64,000 nucleotides of DNA, taken from positions 51,605,368 through 51,669,367 of the forward strand of contig CM031604.1 of NCBI GenBank assembly GCA_018398815.1, in the 5' to 3' direction. The translations under genes were made by a program, and so were the position numbers. Source of the stretch: Conus ventricosus (taxonomy: Eukaryota > Mollusca > Gastropoda > Neogastropoda > Conidae). This document shows positions 10,095 to 21,150 of the stretch, one piece after another. The notes under the pieces are model-generated. The model did not search any database and was not told the DNA's origin. It was given only the letters and a program-made list of their open reading frames with translations. Positions within the stretch are counted from its first letter, which is position 1; each line of letters starts with the position of its first letter.

Positions 10095-10810
10095 TTAATC
10101 AGAATCAATATCGACGGCTTTTTGTGCTTGGACTCATAAACTAAAGTATAAACACCCTTTGGCGTTGTTAATGTGAGCTGTTTAGAACAGAGTTTAATGT
10201 TTCGTTTAATTTTTTTAAGCATTCCTTTTTTATCTGCTCGGGTCTGGCTGTTGAGAAAAACTTGTCCCCGCCTTTCTTTGAAGATCAAATTTTTGTCTTT
10301 TGTAGTCATCAAAATCAGCCTGTAAACGATTAAATTCTTCATCCGTGATGTTTGAGTCAACTAGCGCTTTATTTATTGTCAGTTTAAACGAGCTAAGTTT
10401 AGCTGTTATTAGTTGAAACCATAGCTGTGTGCTTTTGGAGTTTAGTTTTTAATTTTTTGCCGGCCGCACTTACAGCTAATGAACACAGGCCGAGAGCTAA
10501 AGACAAACCTCCTAGAGGTAAAGCTGCGGGTGCGCCTATGCCCGTTGCTAAAAGACCAACACCCCGTTCCTGCTGATGAGAGCACTTATATTGATGCTCC
10601 AGTATTAACATATGTAACAGCATTAAAGGCAGCAGAAACCTTCGTTTGGTTTGCTGTATTTTGAAAGGTCTTGCTCTAGTTTTTGTTGCATTTGTGTAAT
10701 GTGTTAATCTGAAGGTTTTTACTTCGGGGGTTTCTATAACAGCAGAATTGCCTGCAAATCTCTTCTTTTGGGGGCGCTGTAGGCACATTTGGATAAACCT
10801 GAACAGACAT
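10095..10810 (-). CDS. Conserved Polinton protein with Gly/Ala-rich hydrophobic segment (frameshifted)
   Basis: The ATG at 10810 opens MSVQVYPNVPTAPP; a shift leads to a basic helical region, then HQYKCSHQQERGVGLLATG and a long Gly/Ala/Leu-rich hydrophobic segment (about residues 85-115). After a further shift near 10400 the C terminus has LVDSNITDEEFNRLQADFD and ends at 10095. About 238 residues. It lies 50 bp upstream of the polymerase start and 24 bp downstream of the capsid gene, so the three are probably one transcription block. I recognise this as a protein conserved in Polintons of several invertebrates, but its role is not known from sequence. Confidence 0.6.
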
Positions 10811-10833
10811 GCTTTTTATAAAATAAAAATAAT

Positions 10834-12109
10834 TTAGTATTGTATATCTTTAAATCTGTTATTTTCAATATTCAGCTGCGCATCAATATTAAAAACAAAA
10901 TGTACATTAAGGGGTTTTATTCGGCTTCTTCTTCTTTATCAATTTGAATGTTTTTTACGTCTCTCACAGTTCCTCCCGCTTCCATGTAACTGATTATCCT
11001 CCGTTGACCTTAGTCAATCCAAAAACCGATTTTGTTGTTAAATAATCATCAAGTCTTACACTGTGAAGGTGTAGATCTTTAGCCACAAGGTCAACTGTTG
11101 GATTTTCCCACACCTCCCACCCAAACAGTTTCTTATTTCATCAAAATGCTGATAAGGTTTAAGCCCCTAGCATAGATTTTGTTAGGACTGCCCCCCAATC
11201 GAACATTGTACTTTCGTTATTTTTTGGATTAAAAAACTTTTCACTTCCTCTTTTGAATGGTTCTTCATCTTCACACAGCAATAAAATCCCTTTAAGCGAT
11301 CTGCTGAGACGCTAAAACTAAAATTCCATATAGTGTCTGCCCTGCTTCTGGGAAATATTTTGTATGATGAATCACTCTTCGTAATATATTGCTAATTTTG
11401 ACTGATATTTGTGGTTCAATCACCCTTTGCAAAATTTAGGGTTGCTAACAACGTCAAACTCTAACGAGATGTCCAGAAATGCTGTACTTTGCTTCGGTGT
11501 CTATGTTTTTGATAACCCGTTTGTATTCATTAAAATTTTAGTTCATAGACAATCTGTCTTTTTAATCTCCTTGAAAGTATGGCGCATGCGCTTTTAACAA
11601 CTAAAAAATCTAAGGGAATGGAAAAGCGATTTCCAAACGCAAAATTTACAGCCACATACTTTTGGCCGTCTTTAGTATCTGCAGCACCTATTCTATGTTT
11701 TAGTCTTCTTCATTTTCTATTCCTTGAAACGCAAAGTCAGCCCTTTCAGTCCCGGTTAGCCATAGATCAGAATAGGTAAAAATATGTCTGCATTGTGTAA
11801 AGAAAATATTTCTTGCCCTCAATTTTTATAGAAATTTTCTTAACGATTGCCCGTCCCAGATTCTGTACAACTGTCCTGTTTGGGTCTTTTGTTGAAACAG
11901 CGCTATTTTGAAAGTAAGACGCGCAGAGCCTGGCACAATCACGTCATTTGCTCCTAGGTCTGGAAATTTGACAGTAAGAATTTTGATCTGCATCAATGTA
12001 AAATGGATTATTTGGAACAGTAATAGTCCGCTTATTTCCCTTCACCCCAAAAGGGGTTTTCTTTCAGTCTTCTATGCGGGTCAAGAATCGAGCCATGTGC
12101 TTGTGACAT
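10834..12109 (-). CDS. Probable Polinton major capsid protein (double jelly-roll type), frameshifted
   Basis: From the ATG at 12109 (MSQAHGSILDPHRRLKENPF) the frame runs through many one-base shifts to the TAA at 10834, about 425 residues. Conserved pieces include NNPFYIDADQ, ILTVKFPDLGANDVIVPG, FGNRFSIPLDF, VSVILRR-like strands, DEEPFKRGSEKF, NPTVDLVAKDLHLHSVRLDD and the tail IDAQLNIENNRF. The alternating beta-strand pattern, length and place beside the polymerase fit the major capsid protein of Polintons. Family membership is recognised; the capsid role is inferred, since the fold cannot be shown here. It is divergent from the gene starting at 12153, with 43 bp of AT-rich DNA between starts. 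At least ten indels break it. Confidence 0.6.
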
Positions 12110-12152
12110 TTTTTTATAACAAAATAAAAAATTAATTAAATTATTTAAAACC

Positions 12153-13326
12153 ATGGCAGGCATTGAAGAATGCAGAAGATTTTTATGTTATTTGATCTTG
12201 GAGACGACATAGTGAAATGATCCTTTGACACAGCATCGCTCAACGCTCTCAATGCGGCGTGAATTAACAGAAAGTACGGTCGAAGCATTTTACAAAAGTT
12301 TAGGCCAAGAACCTCCCAATTATAGACCCAAATGATTTTGAATTAGAAGATGGTCATTTGTCTGTGAAAAACGACCAAGGGCAACTTGTTCGGCATACAA
12401 CTAAACCAACCCATCAAAGTTTTTAGCCAAGAGTACAATTATACAAAGACTCAGTGTGAAAGATCAATCGCCTTGGTCTTGTTAGACCAAAATTAAGGGG
12501 CGGAGGCAGTTTCTAAACTTCAAAACACACTGCAGGAACTCCCAACAGCTAACCAAATACAAAAAAATGGAACTTAAGAATTAAATCAATGGGCAGATGA
12601 AATAATAAATGCAATAGAAGCAGAAACCAGTTTTTCAGAAGAAACACATTAAAGACAAATACACGACCCCCCCGCTGCCCATGCGAGAAATAGCAGCCCT
12701 TGATCATCTTTGAGAAGCATCAAAGGCGAATTAACAAACAATTTAGCAAAACTAGGTGAACTAGATGAGCATATAAAAAGAGAAAAGAAAAACTCGTTGA
12801 GGCTGATGACCCCAAACCCTTAAAGGGCCTGATATTAAAGAAAGAAAAGACAAAGACTAAAAAAATCTTTAACAAGAAAGATCGGCAAGACTAGAAGCGC
12901 TGACTACTAACCGAGACCAATTACGAACTCAAGTGAAAAAATAAGAGAAACTATCGAAAAAATTTTATGAAGACACGACACTAGCAGAACGAATACGAAC
13001 ACTGTTTAGAAGCAAGGAGTCACATTACAACGTTATAACGCCTAGGAATTGCAATAAGTACACTGGTGTTGGCTATTACAGGCGCGGTGGCCAAAGTTCA
13101 GTACCTCCACCGCCATCGCCTCCGCCTAATAAATCATGGTAAAAAAAAAGCTTGATCATCTTGCAAGTTTATTAAAAAAATTTGCAGGTAAAGCCGTGGA
13201 CGCTTTTACCAGGAATATTGGGGAGTATTGTCAGCTGGGTTTGTCTACTGCAAGCAAATAGTTGGCTTTATGGCCGAGCACTTATGGACATTAGTTCTCG
13301 TAATAGTTGGGTTTTCTGTTTTGTAA
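12153..13326 (+). CDS. Large Polinton structural-type protein, coiled coil plus membrane segments (heavily frameshifted)
   Basis: Begins at the ATG at 12153 (MAGIEECRRF) and ends TAA at 13326, about 390 residues read across ten or more indels. Recoverable pieces are NDFELEDGHLSVKNDQGQLV, LNQWADEIINAIEAETSFSE, a basic helical middle with KKEKTKTKKIF, TTLAERIRTLFR, a hydrophobic ISTLVLAITGAVA segment, then GSIVSW and a final membrane helix in MAEHLWTLVLVIVGFSVL. The arrangement of helical domain, short hydrophobic segment, linker and C-terminal helices is that of a conserved Polinton protein. Its 3' end overlaps the next minus-strand gene by 59 bp. A virion or membrane-interaction role is only inferred. 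Confidence 0.55.
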
Positions 13327-14524
13327 GATAAATGCCAAGTAATCCTATGCCAGTTAATCCAAAAACAAAGCGCTGTCTTTTCATATTCATGGTCATTCGC
13401 GAACAGAGTCCGCGAGCTTTGCTGAGTCTTCAATGACTTTTGGGGGGTTTTGGGCTTCGGGAATTAGAAAGACTTAATCTTGGGCGTTCTTTTATTGTTT
13501 GTAATATTACTGGCTCAGAATTTTTTGTCGTTTTTTCCAACCTTCTGTTCATTGCCTGCTATAAGAATTTCATTATTAAGTTTTTATTGTACCTATCTGG
13601 GGTCTGAGGTCAGAAGGCGGCATGTATAAACCATGCCAACAGCAAAGTCTACTTTCGATCTTGCGTATTGTAAAACATGTTGGTACCTTTGAATACTTGA
13701 AGGTAAATCAACTGAGAATAATGGCGTCCTCTAAATTTGCTAAAATATTGTTTTTGTGCGTCAAAGCCAGTAGAAAGATCAGTATGCTCGATCTTGCCTG
13801 TGCTTGCGAACCTACAAACACCAAACGTAAGTGCGAATAGAGTCGTTTATTCGTTCTATTCCCGCTCTAGTTAGGCCCTTAGAAGTGTCTAAGATAAAGT
13901 TGTCCATGCTGTTTTATGCTCTTGCTGTAGGGACCCGGCTCAAAAATTGTGCCAAAAAAGAAAGATTTGAAAGGGGGATGCCAGTCATAGTTATACTTTC
14001 TGTGCGTGCCCCGAAAATAAAGGTCCCCCTAGGCCATGATTTTGATCCAACTTTGTCTAAAGCCTGTCTTGATGTTAATATTGAATTCGTACAGATCCTT
14101 TCAAAAGCCTTTATGTCTATTCCTGTTGCTGAGTGGATTAAATGGTTTGTCATTTGGTAATGGAGCTTGCAGTTCAGTCAAAAAAACGTCTGAAGGTGTA
14201 ATAGAAATGAAATCTGTACACTTGACCTCACCAAAGGATCATGGTGATTTAAATGATCACATACGCCACTCCACACCCAGTTGATGCGCAAAACACAGCA
14301 AAGTTTAACTGGTTCTGATAAAACTGCATCGGATGACTAAACCACACTTTCTTGATGCGGTCGTTTTCAATAGGGGGTTAAGATAGCTCTTCAATGGAGT
14401 ACTCACCTTTTTAATGAAAAGAGGCAGTCTGGGTCACAGCAATGTCAAGAGTATCAGTTGCTATTTTTAAGATTGTAGTGCGGCCCAACAGAATATTTGG
14501 CACCATATATTTGAATGCACTCAT
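13268..14524 (-). CDS. Conserved Polinton protein with C-terminal membrane helix (frameshifted)
   Basis: The ATG at 14524 (MSAFKYMVPNILLGRTTILK) opens 37 clean codons up to DIAVTQTASFH. After shifts the frame continues with YSIEELS, HPMQFYQNQ, DKPFNPLSN, DTSKGLTRAGIERINDSIRT, and VPTCFTIRK-type pieces, to a C-terminal hydrophobic helix GLTGIGLLGIYL and the TAA at 13268. About 418 residues. It is divergent from the gene at 14544 (19 bp between starts) and its last codons overlap the convergent gene ending at 13326. I recognise it as a recurrent Polinton protein but not its function. About ten indels. Confidence 0.55.
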
Positions 14525-14543
14525 TTTTATTTCGTTTAAAAAA

Positions 14544-15246
14544 ATGTTTGTAACAATAACAACCCAAGACCGTCCTTCGTTTTTAGAACATGCTATTGAT
14601 AACGAATGCGGAGCCAAAACGGTCGCGCTCCATGAAATATTTTACAAAGTCGTATGGTTTAATATAAGCGAATCCAGGAAGAATAATGCAGTTCTAAAAG
14701 TTAATAAAGAAGGGAAGGTAGTTAGCCGGTTAACCATACCTGATGGTTATTTACGGGTTTTGTTCGCTAAAAGAAGCAATGAGTAATTTCGACATTACTC
14801 TCAAACTTAACAATGCAAATCTAAAAACAATGTTAACATTCAAACCTGAAGAAGAAGTACACATTACCTTTTTGATGTAGAGCTAGCTAAAATTTAGGCT
14901 TTGCAGATGACAATCATAGATTTAGAGTTGTGCCAGACAAACTACTTATGAGGGAGAAAACCCGCTCGATCTTGCATTACATTCATTACTCTATGTTCAT
15001 TGGATGAGCTAAGCACTGATGAAAACTTATATGATGGAAGGCCCTCAACTGTTTTAAGAGCTCTTCCATCAGGGAAAGCTGCATATTTGCGATTATGAAA
15101 TTATACAATTCCCTAATTTACAGTTTAAAAGATTAGTTTGTGGGAGGGTCGGATCATTTAATATAAAAATCAAAGACAAAACGGGGAAAGTCGTAAAATG
15201 TGATAACCTGCACATTGTTTTGGAAAAAAATAATAAGTTGTACTAA
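14544..15246 (+). CDS. Polinton virion-type protein, candidate minor capsid (penton) (frameshifted)
   Basis: The ATG at 14544 opens MFVTITTQDRPSFLEHAIDN and stays open for about 80 codons, including VALHEIFYKVVWFNISE and LTIPDGYL. After shifts near 14760, 14870 and later, pieces such as VHLDELSTDENLYDG and LHIVLEKNN lead to the TAA at 15246. About 234 residues, beta-rich. Size, beta pattern and position just before the ATPase block are compatible with the single jelly-roll minor capsid protein of Polintons, but I cannot separate this from other virion proteins of the element. It is followed by the next gene after 3 bp, suggesting one transcription unit to 16730. Confidence 0.45.
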
Positions 15247-15249
15247 AAA

Positions 15250-16099
15250 ATGTCGCGTGGCCAGAAGAATCGGGAGTTACATTAGCGCCTGTGAGGTGTA
15301 TAAAATTTAGAATTAAAAGACCTTGCAGACGTTGCGGACTTTGAACAGAACGGTGAGATAGGCGCTTTGTATGGTTTTGAGTACACTAAAGATGGTGATT
15401 ATAAACGCAAAGAGGGTTGGCGACAGCAAAAAGTTTCCAAACTAGAACAGCTTGCGCAATCTAGAAGCAAATAATGTGGTCAGTATGAATATAAAATAGT
15501 TCGAAAACCTGACCTCAAATGCACTTAGAACCATATTTAGAATGGGAAATAAAATTTGAATTCAAAAGCCCATTTACATATTTTAGCCGTCAAAAAAGTT
15601 TCAGAAAAGCATTCAACTCTGGCCCTTTACATGTAAGTCTTATGCCGACGACAATAGTCGGAAAAGAAATTGAAATAACGCCGTAGGGAAAAAGCAGTAC
15701 ATCCTCCATAGAAAAGAAACAGTTTTGAAAGATGCTTCTACAAAATTACAGTTCATTCCGCAAATGAAATTAGGAGACACGTTCACAATGATATTTGAAA
15801 TTTTCGTCTTAAAAGATAAGGAGAGGGATGGGGTTGTGGGCGTTAGTGACTCCTTCTAAAGGAATTCTAATTAGCTGGCAAAACTAGACGTTGAAAAACT
15901 TAAAGTATCCGTCGTCATTCTTCACAATGGCGAGGATATTAAGGTCATAACAACAAGCAACAAAATCAATATTAGTCTAAATAAAACAATCTACAGAACT
16001 GAATTGGATTAATCTTACACATTTAGGCCTCGTAGGGTTTATTATACTGAACAAGTTTTGACAGAGAGTAATGATAAAAATAAAACTGGATTAGATTAA
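15250..16099 (+). CDS. Polinton protein of unknown function upstream of ATPase (frameshifted)
   Basis: Starts at the ATG at 15250 (MSRGQKNREL), three bases after the previous stop, and ends TAA at 16099, about 283 residues across indels. The cleanest part is ELKDLADVADFEQNGEIGAL and YGFEYTKDGDYKRKEGWRQQ (about residues 22-62). Later pieces include KLQFIPQMKLGDTFTMIFE, FVLKDKERDG and LDVEKLKVSVVILHNGEDI. It looks beta-rich and soluble. No family function is recognised. Position between the candidate minor capsid gene and the packaging ATPase suggests a virion or morphogenesis role, which is inference only. Confidence 0.5.
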
Positions 16100-16115
16100 A
16101 TTCTGCTATAAAACT

Positions 16116-16730
16116 ATGGAGCAGTTAAACTTTATGACAAAAACTCCTCATTGCTCATTGATTTGTGGGCAAACTGGTTGTGGAAAAACAATATTTATCC
16201 TCGACCTGTTACAAACAGTTTATCGTTATAATTTTAATCATATTGTGATTTTCTGCCCAACACTTAAATGGAACAAAGCATAATCATGATAGAAGGTTTA
16301 TATGGGCAGATGATGACATATATTTAGTTGATCCCAGCAATAAACTGAGTGAGTGTTTAGAACAGTTTTATAGACTGTTTGAAGGAACGCAAACACTATT
16401 TATTATAGATGACTGTTCGGCAGAAAGAGACATAGTTAAAAAAAAAAAATACTTTGTCAAAACTGGCTTTCAGTGGAAGACATGCTGGGATAAGTGTGTG
16501 GATTTTATGCCAGAAATATAACCTCGGTTTTAAAAGACTTAGAGAGAACAGTTAAAGACTGTAGTTTTATTTCACATGAAAGACAGAGACTCATTTGAAG
16601 AATGTTTTGCGCGAAAATGATGTTATTGAAAATGATCAGGAAAACATAGGATAAACAAAAACTGAAATCTGAAAAGTTTAGTAAATTAGTATTGAAAACG
16701 GATAACCCTACACAGTATGTTTGTTTGTAG
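16116..16730 (+). CDS. A32/FtsK-HerA-type packaging ATPase of the Polinton (frameshifted)
   Basis: Probably drives genome packaging into virions by ATP hydrolysis. The ATG at 16116 opens MEQLNFMTKTPHCSLICG, with Walker A GQTGCGKT at about residues 18-25 and a Walker B-like LFIIDD at about residue 100, followed by SAERDIVKKK and a conserved arginine-bearing FSGRHAGISVW segment. The frame ends TAG at 16730, about 204 residues, near the usual length of this family. Shifts lie near 16265-16300, 16445, 16490, 16570 and 16640. It is the last gene before the right inverted repeat, only 44 bp away. Assignment rests on the two nucleotide-binding motifs, size and Polinton context. Confidence 0.8.
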
Positions 16731-16774
16731 ATAATCGTTATTTTTTGGTTATTGAAGTCTTACTTGTCAGAGAA

Positions 16775-16859
16775 CAGGGAAAAGGCGGCTTTAGGCCACT
16801 TTCGCCCAAAAACTTGGTGGAGGAGCAAGTGGGGTAGAACAGACATTTATCTGTTCTCT
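16775..16859 (-). repeat. Right terminal inverted repeat of the Polinton
   Basis: Reverse complement of 764-848 with about five substitutions and two indels. It ends CTGTTCTCT and is followed by ACATC (16860-16864), identical to the five bases before the left repeat. Confidence 0.8.
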
Positions 16860-16864
16860 ACATC

Positions 16865-19800
16865 GCTTTCTGTGAGATACCCGGATAGTTGTGAAAACCC
16901 GTGGAGAGCTCACCGAGTCGTTGGAAGTTGTTCCCCTTCGATCGGCAGCTGGCATTTGGGAAAAATTCTTACTTTACTCGGATTGGAGCCACGAGTGAGA
17001 GACCACGTTCTCTTTGGTGAGGCATTTTAAAACCTGTGACGAAGGCCACTGTCTGCCTGACGGTGGTAGTCTTAGGGTTAGAGAGAGGAATCCCTATTCC
17101 TGCCCACCAAGTATTTATCTTGACCCTCTTCGCTGGGGGTAACCAGCCGTCGGCCATCCCATGGTGAAGGGCTGCTGGTGCTGTTGGCTCCGAGGTCCCG
17201 GACAGTCTCTTCGCTGAGGATCAGCCTGTCGGGGGCCACTTTTTCCCCTCCTTTCCACCCGCCGTTCTGGTGAGTTATTTTCGTGCTTCTCGGTTCTCAT
17301 TTCACATTCCACATGGAGTATCGGTTGTAAATTATTAAATTAATATTTTCATTCAAAATCTGTCGTTTTGGGTACTGTGCGGAGGCAGTACTATAGGTGT
17401 GGAGAAATATTGTGGTTTCAGGCGCGCTGCGAGCGTTAGCTTGATTTTAAATATGGAAGAGCAAGTTTAAATTTTATTCTAAATGCGCTACGCTGAAGCA
17501 GTGGCAATTTTTCTTGTCAGCGATTTGGTTGGACACATAGCGCGCCGCGCACTGCTTGTTTTTTATTTTGGCCGAGTCATTCTTTATTTGTGTGTACCCC
17601 GTCAGAGGTAGGGGTATGCTTGTTTAGTTCTATAAATCATTTATTTTCTTGTAAAGAAAAAAAAAGGAAAAAAAAAAAAACCTTCAGGCCGGATGCGGTG
17701 TTGATCGAGTTACCGCGCGACTCACTTGAGGTCGGGAGGCGAGCGTTCCTTCGCGGCGCCCCGTAGTCGGTTCCGCTCCGCCTGTTTGTCTATTTGTTTA
17801 TGTATTGTTGATTTTATTTTGTTTCTCATTTATTTTACTATATTTCCTTTAATGTGAATGTGGTATGGGTGTGTTGTTGTGGTAATTTTAATTTTAAAAG
17901 TCAACACGTCATCTGCCTTGTTTTCCTTGTCAGTTTTTTTTTATATACCTGAGGCTTTCAGACTGAAGGGTATAATATTTATGACAAAAGTACAAGAATT
18001 TCATCAAGTAAACGAATTTGTGTTGTTTTTTTCAATCAGAAAAAAAGATAGAGTATACAATAATGAAATGTGAAGTAAACTATTACTAAACTAGATTCAG
18101 TCTTGCGGATGTAGCCCATTTCGCCAGGTAGTAGCCTGCACCCACACCATATCTCAGCTGTACCTAGAATGGAATCCTAATGCCCCTTTTAATAGGGCGT
18201 TTTGGTTTTTTTTCGTTGGTTGACTTGGTGTCGGCCCAGACGCCTTTTCTCGCAGGACGCCCATCCCGAGAGCAGTATGAAGAGGAGCTGGACACTGACC
18301 GTGGTGCCAAGAGCGAGACCAGAAGTTAAGTTTGTTTCTAGCTGTGTATGGGCGGTGTTTGGTGATGCCTGGCGTGTGGGAGACATTCTGTATGGCTGTG
18401 ATGTTTGTGAGGGTACATGTGTGAATATACTAAGTGTTCATGAATTGTATAAGTGAATGTTGGTGAATATGCTTGTGTGGCTGGGGTAGACCCTGTTTCG
18501 TCCTTCGTTTAATTGTTTCTCCCCTGTCCTTTCTTCTTTCTTTTTGGGATATATTAGTGTTTAGGGTTTAAATTTATTTGTTCCCTGGGCCAGGGTGTGG
18601 GATCTTTTGTTGGGTTATTTTGTCCATTAAGTAGATATCATCTTTTAGGTGGCTGTCATCTTCTATTTTCCCTTCTTTTCCAATGTATCTCTCTATCCTC
18701 CCTCTTCTTGATAGTCGTCCCTCCTCCGCTAGGTGTGAATGAGATATTTTCATTAATTTAATTAATTGCATATTTGGTTTATTTTGTTTTCCACGAGTGG
18801 TTTGAGTGTGGTCGGTGGTGTTGTGCCCAGCCTGTCCCTCTCTCCTCTTCCACCCTCACATCCTTGATTCACGCACCTTGACCGCGACAAGTGGCTTTTC
18901 TTATTTGAACTGCATAACATAAAATACTTAGCAGACAGAACCAGTGAACTCCCGAGATCTGGTAATCGAAACTTCAAGCTAAGATGATTGTATCAAGAGG
19001 TCTGCTGTATTAGGGGAAACCATATCCTTGATTCAACTGGCTACGTGCAGGAACCATGTATTGTCGATTTTTATTTATCTTCCGCGTACGAAGTAAAAAT
19101 TAAAAAAAGTGGTCAAATTCGCTAATTGTGACGATGGATGAAGAAAACATTCAAACAGTTCAATCAGTCATGTGCTAAAGTCATGTCAGGATGAAGGAAA
19201 CTGGCGAAGATTCTTAATAATCGCTCAAATTTTGACAGCAAAATATTGCGGCAGACGGAAGTTAAAATGCCGTTTGAAGTTTGTTTGTTTTTTAATTTAA
19301 GTGAAAATAAATATCTTGAAATTATTAATTCACTAGTACTTTCAAAATACTGGAATCGCTTTGCATGTTTTTTAAAAGTCCGATCAAAAATAAAGTACGA
19401 ATGAAGTTTTATACCAAATTATCTTTAAACAAAAAAAGGAGGAAGAAAGAAAGAATTACTGAAGCAAATAAATTGGGCCTTGGAGTTGAGTGCATGCTAC
19501 TACATGCGTTCCAAAGCAGCCAATGTTTACTGTTTTAACTAAATTATCTAAGTGTCAAAACACGTGATCATGAGCTTTTCATTGAAAAAAAATCAGTAAA
19601 TGGTGATATTTTCATAGATTCTAAAACGGAAACATTTCCAAAATGAAGTTTTAAAAAAATAATTGTGTATTCTAGCAAAAACGAAACGGTTTGGTTAAGC
19701 TGTAGTTATTACTGTGACGTCATTTCAGATATTCGTAATGTGTCGGAGGAACACATGAGCAGAAAATCTGAGTTCAGAGTCAGAAAAAACGGGGGGAGGG

Positions 19801-21150
19801 ATTTCTGATAAATTCTGAGTTTACTCCATCCGCCTAAAACTCTACATTTATGGACCAGTGATAGATACAGCCGGTTGCGGTTCTGAATTTGTAAAACAAA
19901 GTGTTAAATGTAAGATTCCTTTCATTATTTTTGTTAATCAAGATTTTCTACACACGGTAGTATTATGTTCACCACTAACAGCTTTACCGTGCATGCATAC
20001 CACTCCGCTGTCCTATTTCAGTGAACTACGTTGAGTTGATTGGATCCCCGTTTTGTAATTATGATAAACAGCAACTCTGTTCCCAGTAAAGATGTATTCT
20101 GTGAAATGGATTACTGTGTAACATCTCAAGGTATAGACATATTTGTTGAGTTCAGTCAGTTTGAAGTGGAATGAAATTGTCAAGTCTATCAAAACGTGAA
20201 GCACAGGAACGTAGAAAGTCGTCCATTGAGGTTTTCTCAAGTCCGTTTGGATTTCTCAAGTGGTGGAAGTACTGGCAAGATATAGATGTATGTTTTCGGA
20301 CGAAATAGTTGTGAAAAGTTATGACGACACTTGACCAGTTACAAAAACTTTTTTCTTCAGATGTGTCTGCTAGGCAGTTACATTGCTGCATCGTCTGTTT
20401 TAGTATTGTATAGTAACACGGCTTTACAAGGAGAAATGTTGCAATATAAAGCTATTAAGAATGAGAACGACAGCCATATCATGGATAAATCACTCGTTTC
20501 GTATATGAACCTATCATTTTTTTTATGAACCACTCATTCCAGGTTCTTTACGCCGTCCTTTGTGGGCCTTGCGTTTTTGGCTTGAAAATAAACTAAAGAA
20601 TTGCCGAGTTTTTAAAATATTTTTTTTTTAAGTTTAATGTTTTTGATACTCGGTGGATGTCGTATTTGTTAAATGCTCAAACTGACTTGTATTGCCGTGT
20701 TCGCGTTCGTGAGAACTCAAACAGCACCCGAGAGGGTGCAGATCCACGCCAATATCGAACAGATCCTGGAGTCACTCAGTGATCCGGACCCGCAATAAAC
20801 TGATCGGTCGATCGGTCCGTCGTTGGCTATTGTCCCTTTCTCCTCCAAGTTTCGTTAAAATTAGCTAAAAGACGTAAGTTTCAATATAGCTGCAATGGTG
20901 TAGATGTGTGATTGTATAATTCTTTTAGTTCATGTCATCGATGGGAATTAACCTTGATCAAAACCACTAAACTCGAACTGATCGGTTATCAACTAGTTGA
21001 GCAAATGTTACGTTTTAGGGGTTTTTGTGGGGTTTTTTTACGATTTCCTCGTAAATGGGAGGAAATACTGGAGGAATTCCACCTGTCATACATCATTTTT
21101 ATCCCCATGCACCGAAAAAAGTAACAACCGAGATTAACAGGAGAAAAACC
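16865..21150. other. Unassigned right flank
   Basis: No recognisable gene. The part at 16865-17330 is GC-richer and could be the untranslated end of a retroelement, and 18220-18330 has a short protein-like frame ending GRPSREQYEEELDTD-type sequence, but neither can be assigned. A-rich runs occur at about 17655-17680. The rest, up to 21150, is AT-rich DNA without a supported feature. Confidence 0.4.

Larger units (their letters stand above)
764..16859. mobile_element. Polinton/Maverick-type (adintovirus-like) DNA transposon
   Basis: This is a self-replicating virus-like transposon of about 16.1 kb. An inverted repeat of about 85 bp starts AGAGAACAG at 764 and ends CTGTTCTCT at 16859. Both ends are flanked by ACATC (759-763 and 16860-16864). 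Inside lie a protein-primed family-B DNA polymerase, a retroviral-type DDE integrase, an A32/FtsK-like ATPase, a probable capsid protein and about twelve further genes, which is the Polinton gene set. Known Polintons are 15-20 kb with terminal inverted repeats and usually 6-bp target duplications; here only 5 bp match. I could not recognise the adenovirus-type cysteine protease that most Polintons carry. Most genes contain single-base frameshifts, so the copy is either decayed or poorly polished. Classification is firm from the polymerase, integrase and ATPase; the exact ends are an inference from repeat and duplication. Confidence 0.9.

Noticed and set aside
14411..14617. 68-codon minus frame starting before 14524
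   Set aside because: Its first part is antisense to the plus-strand gene at 14544; the supported start is the ATG at 14524.
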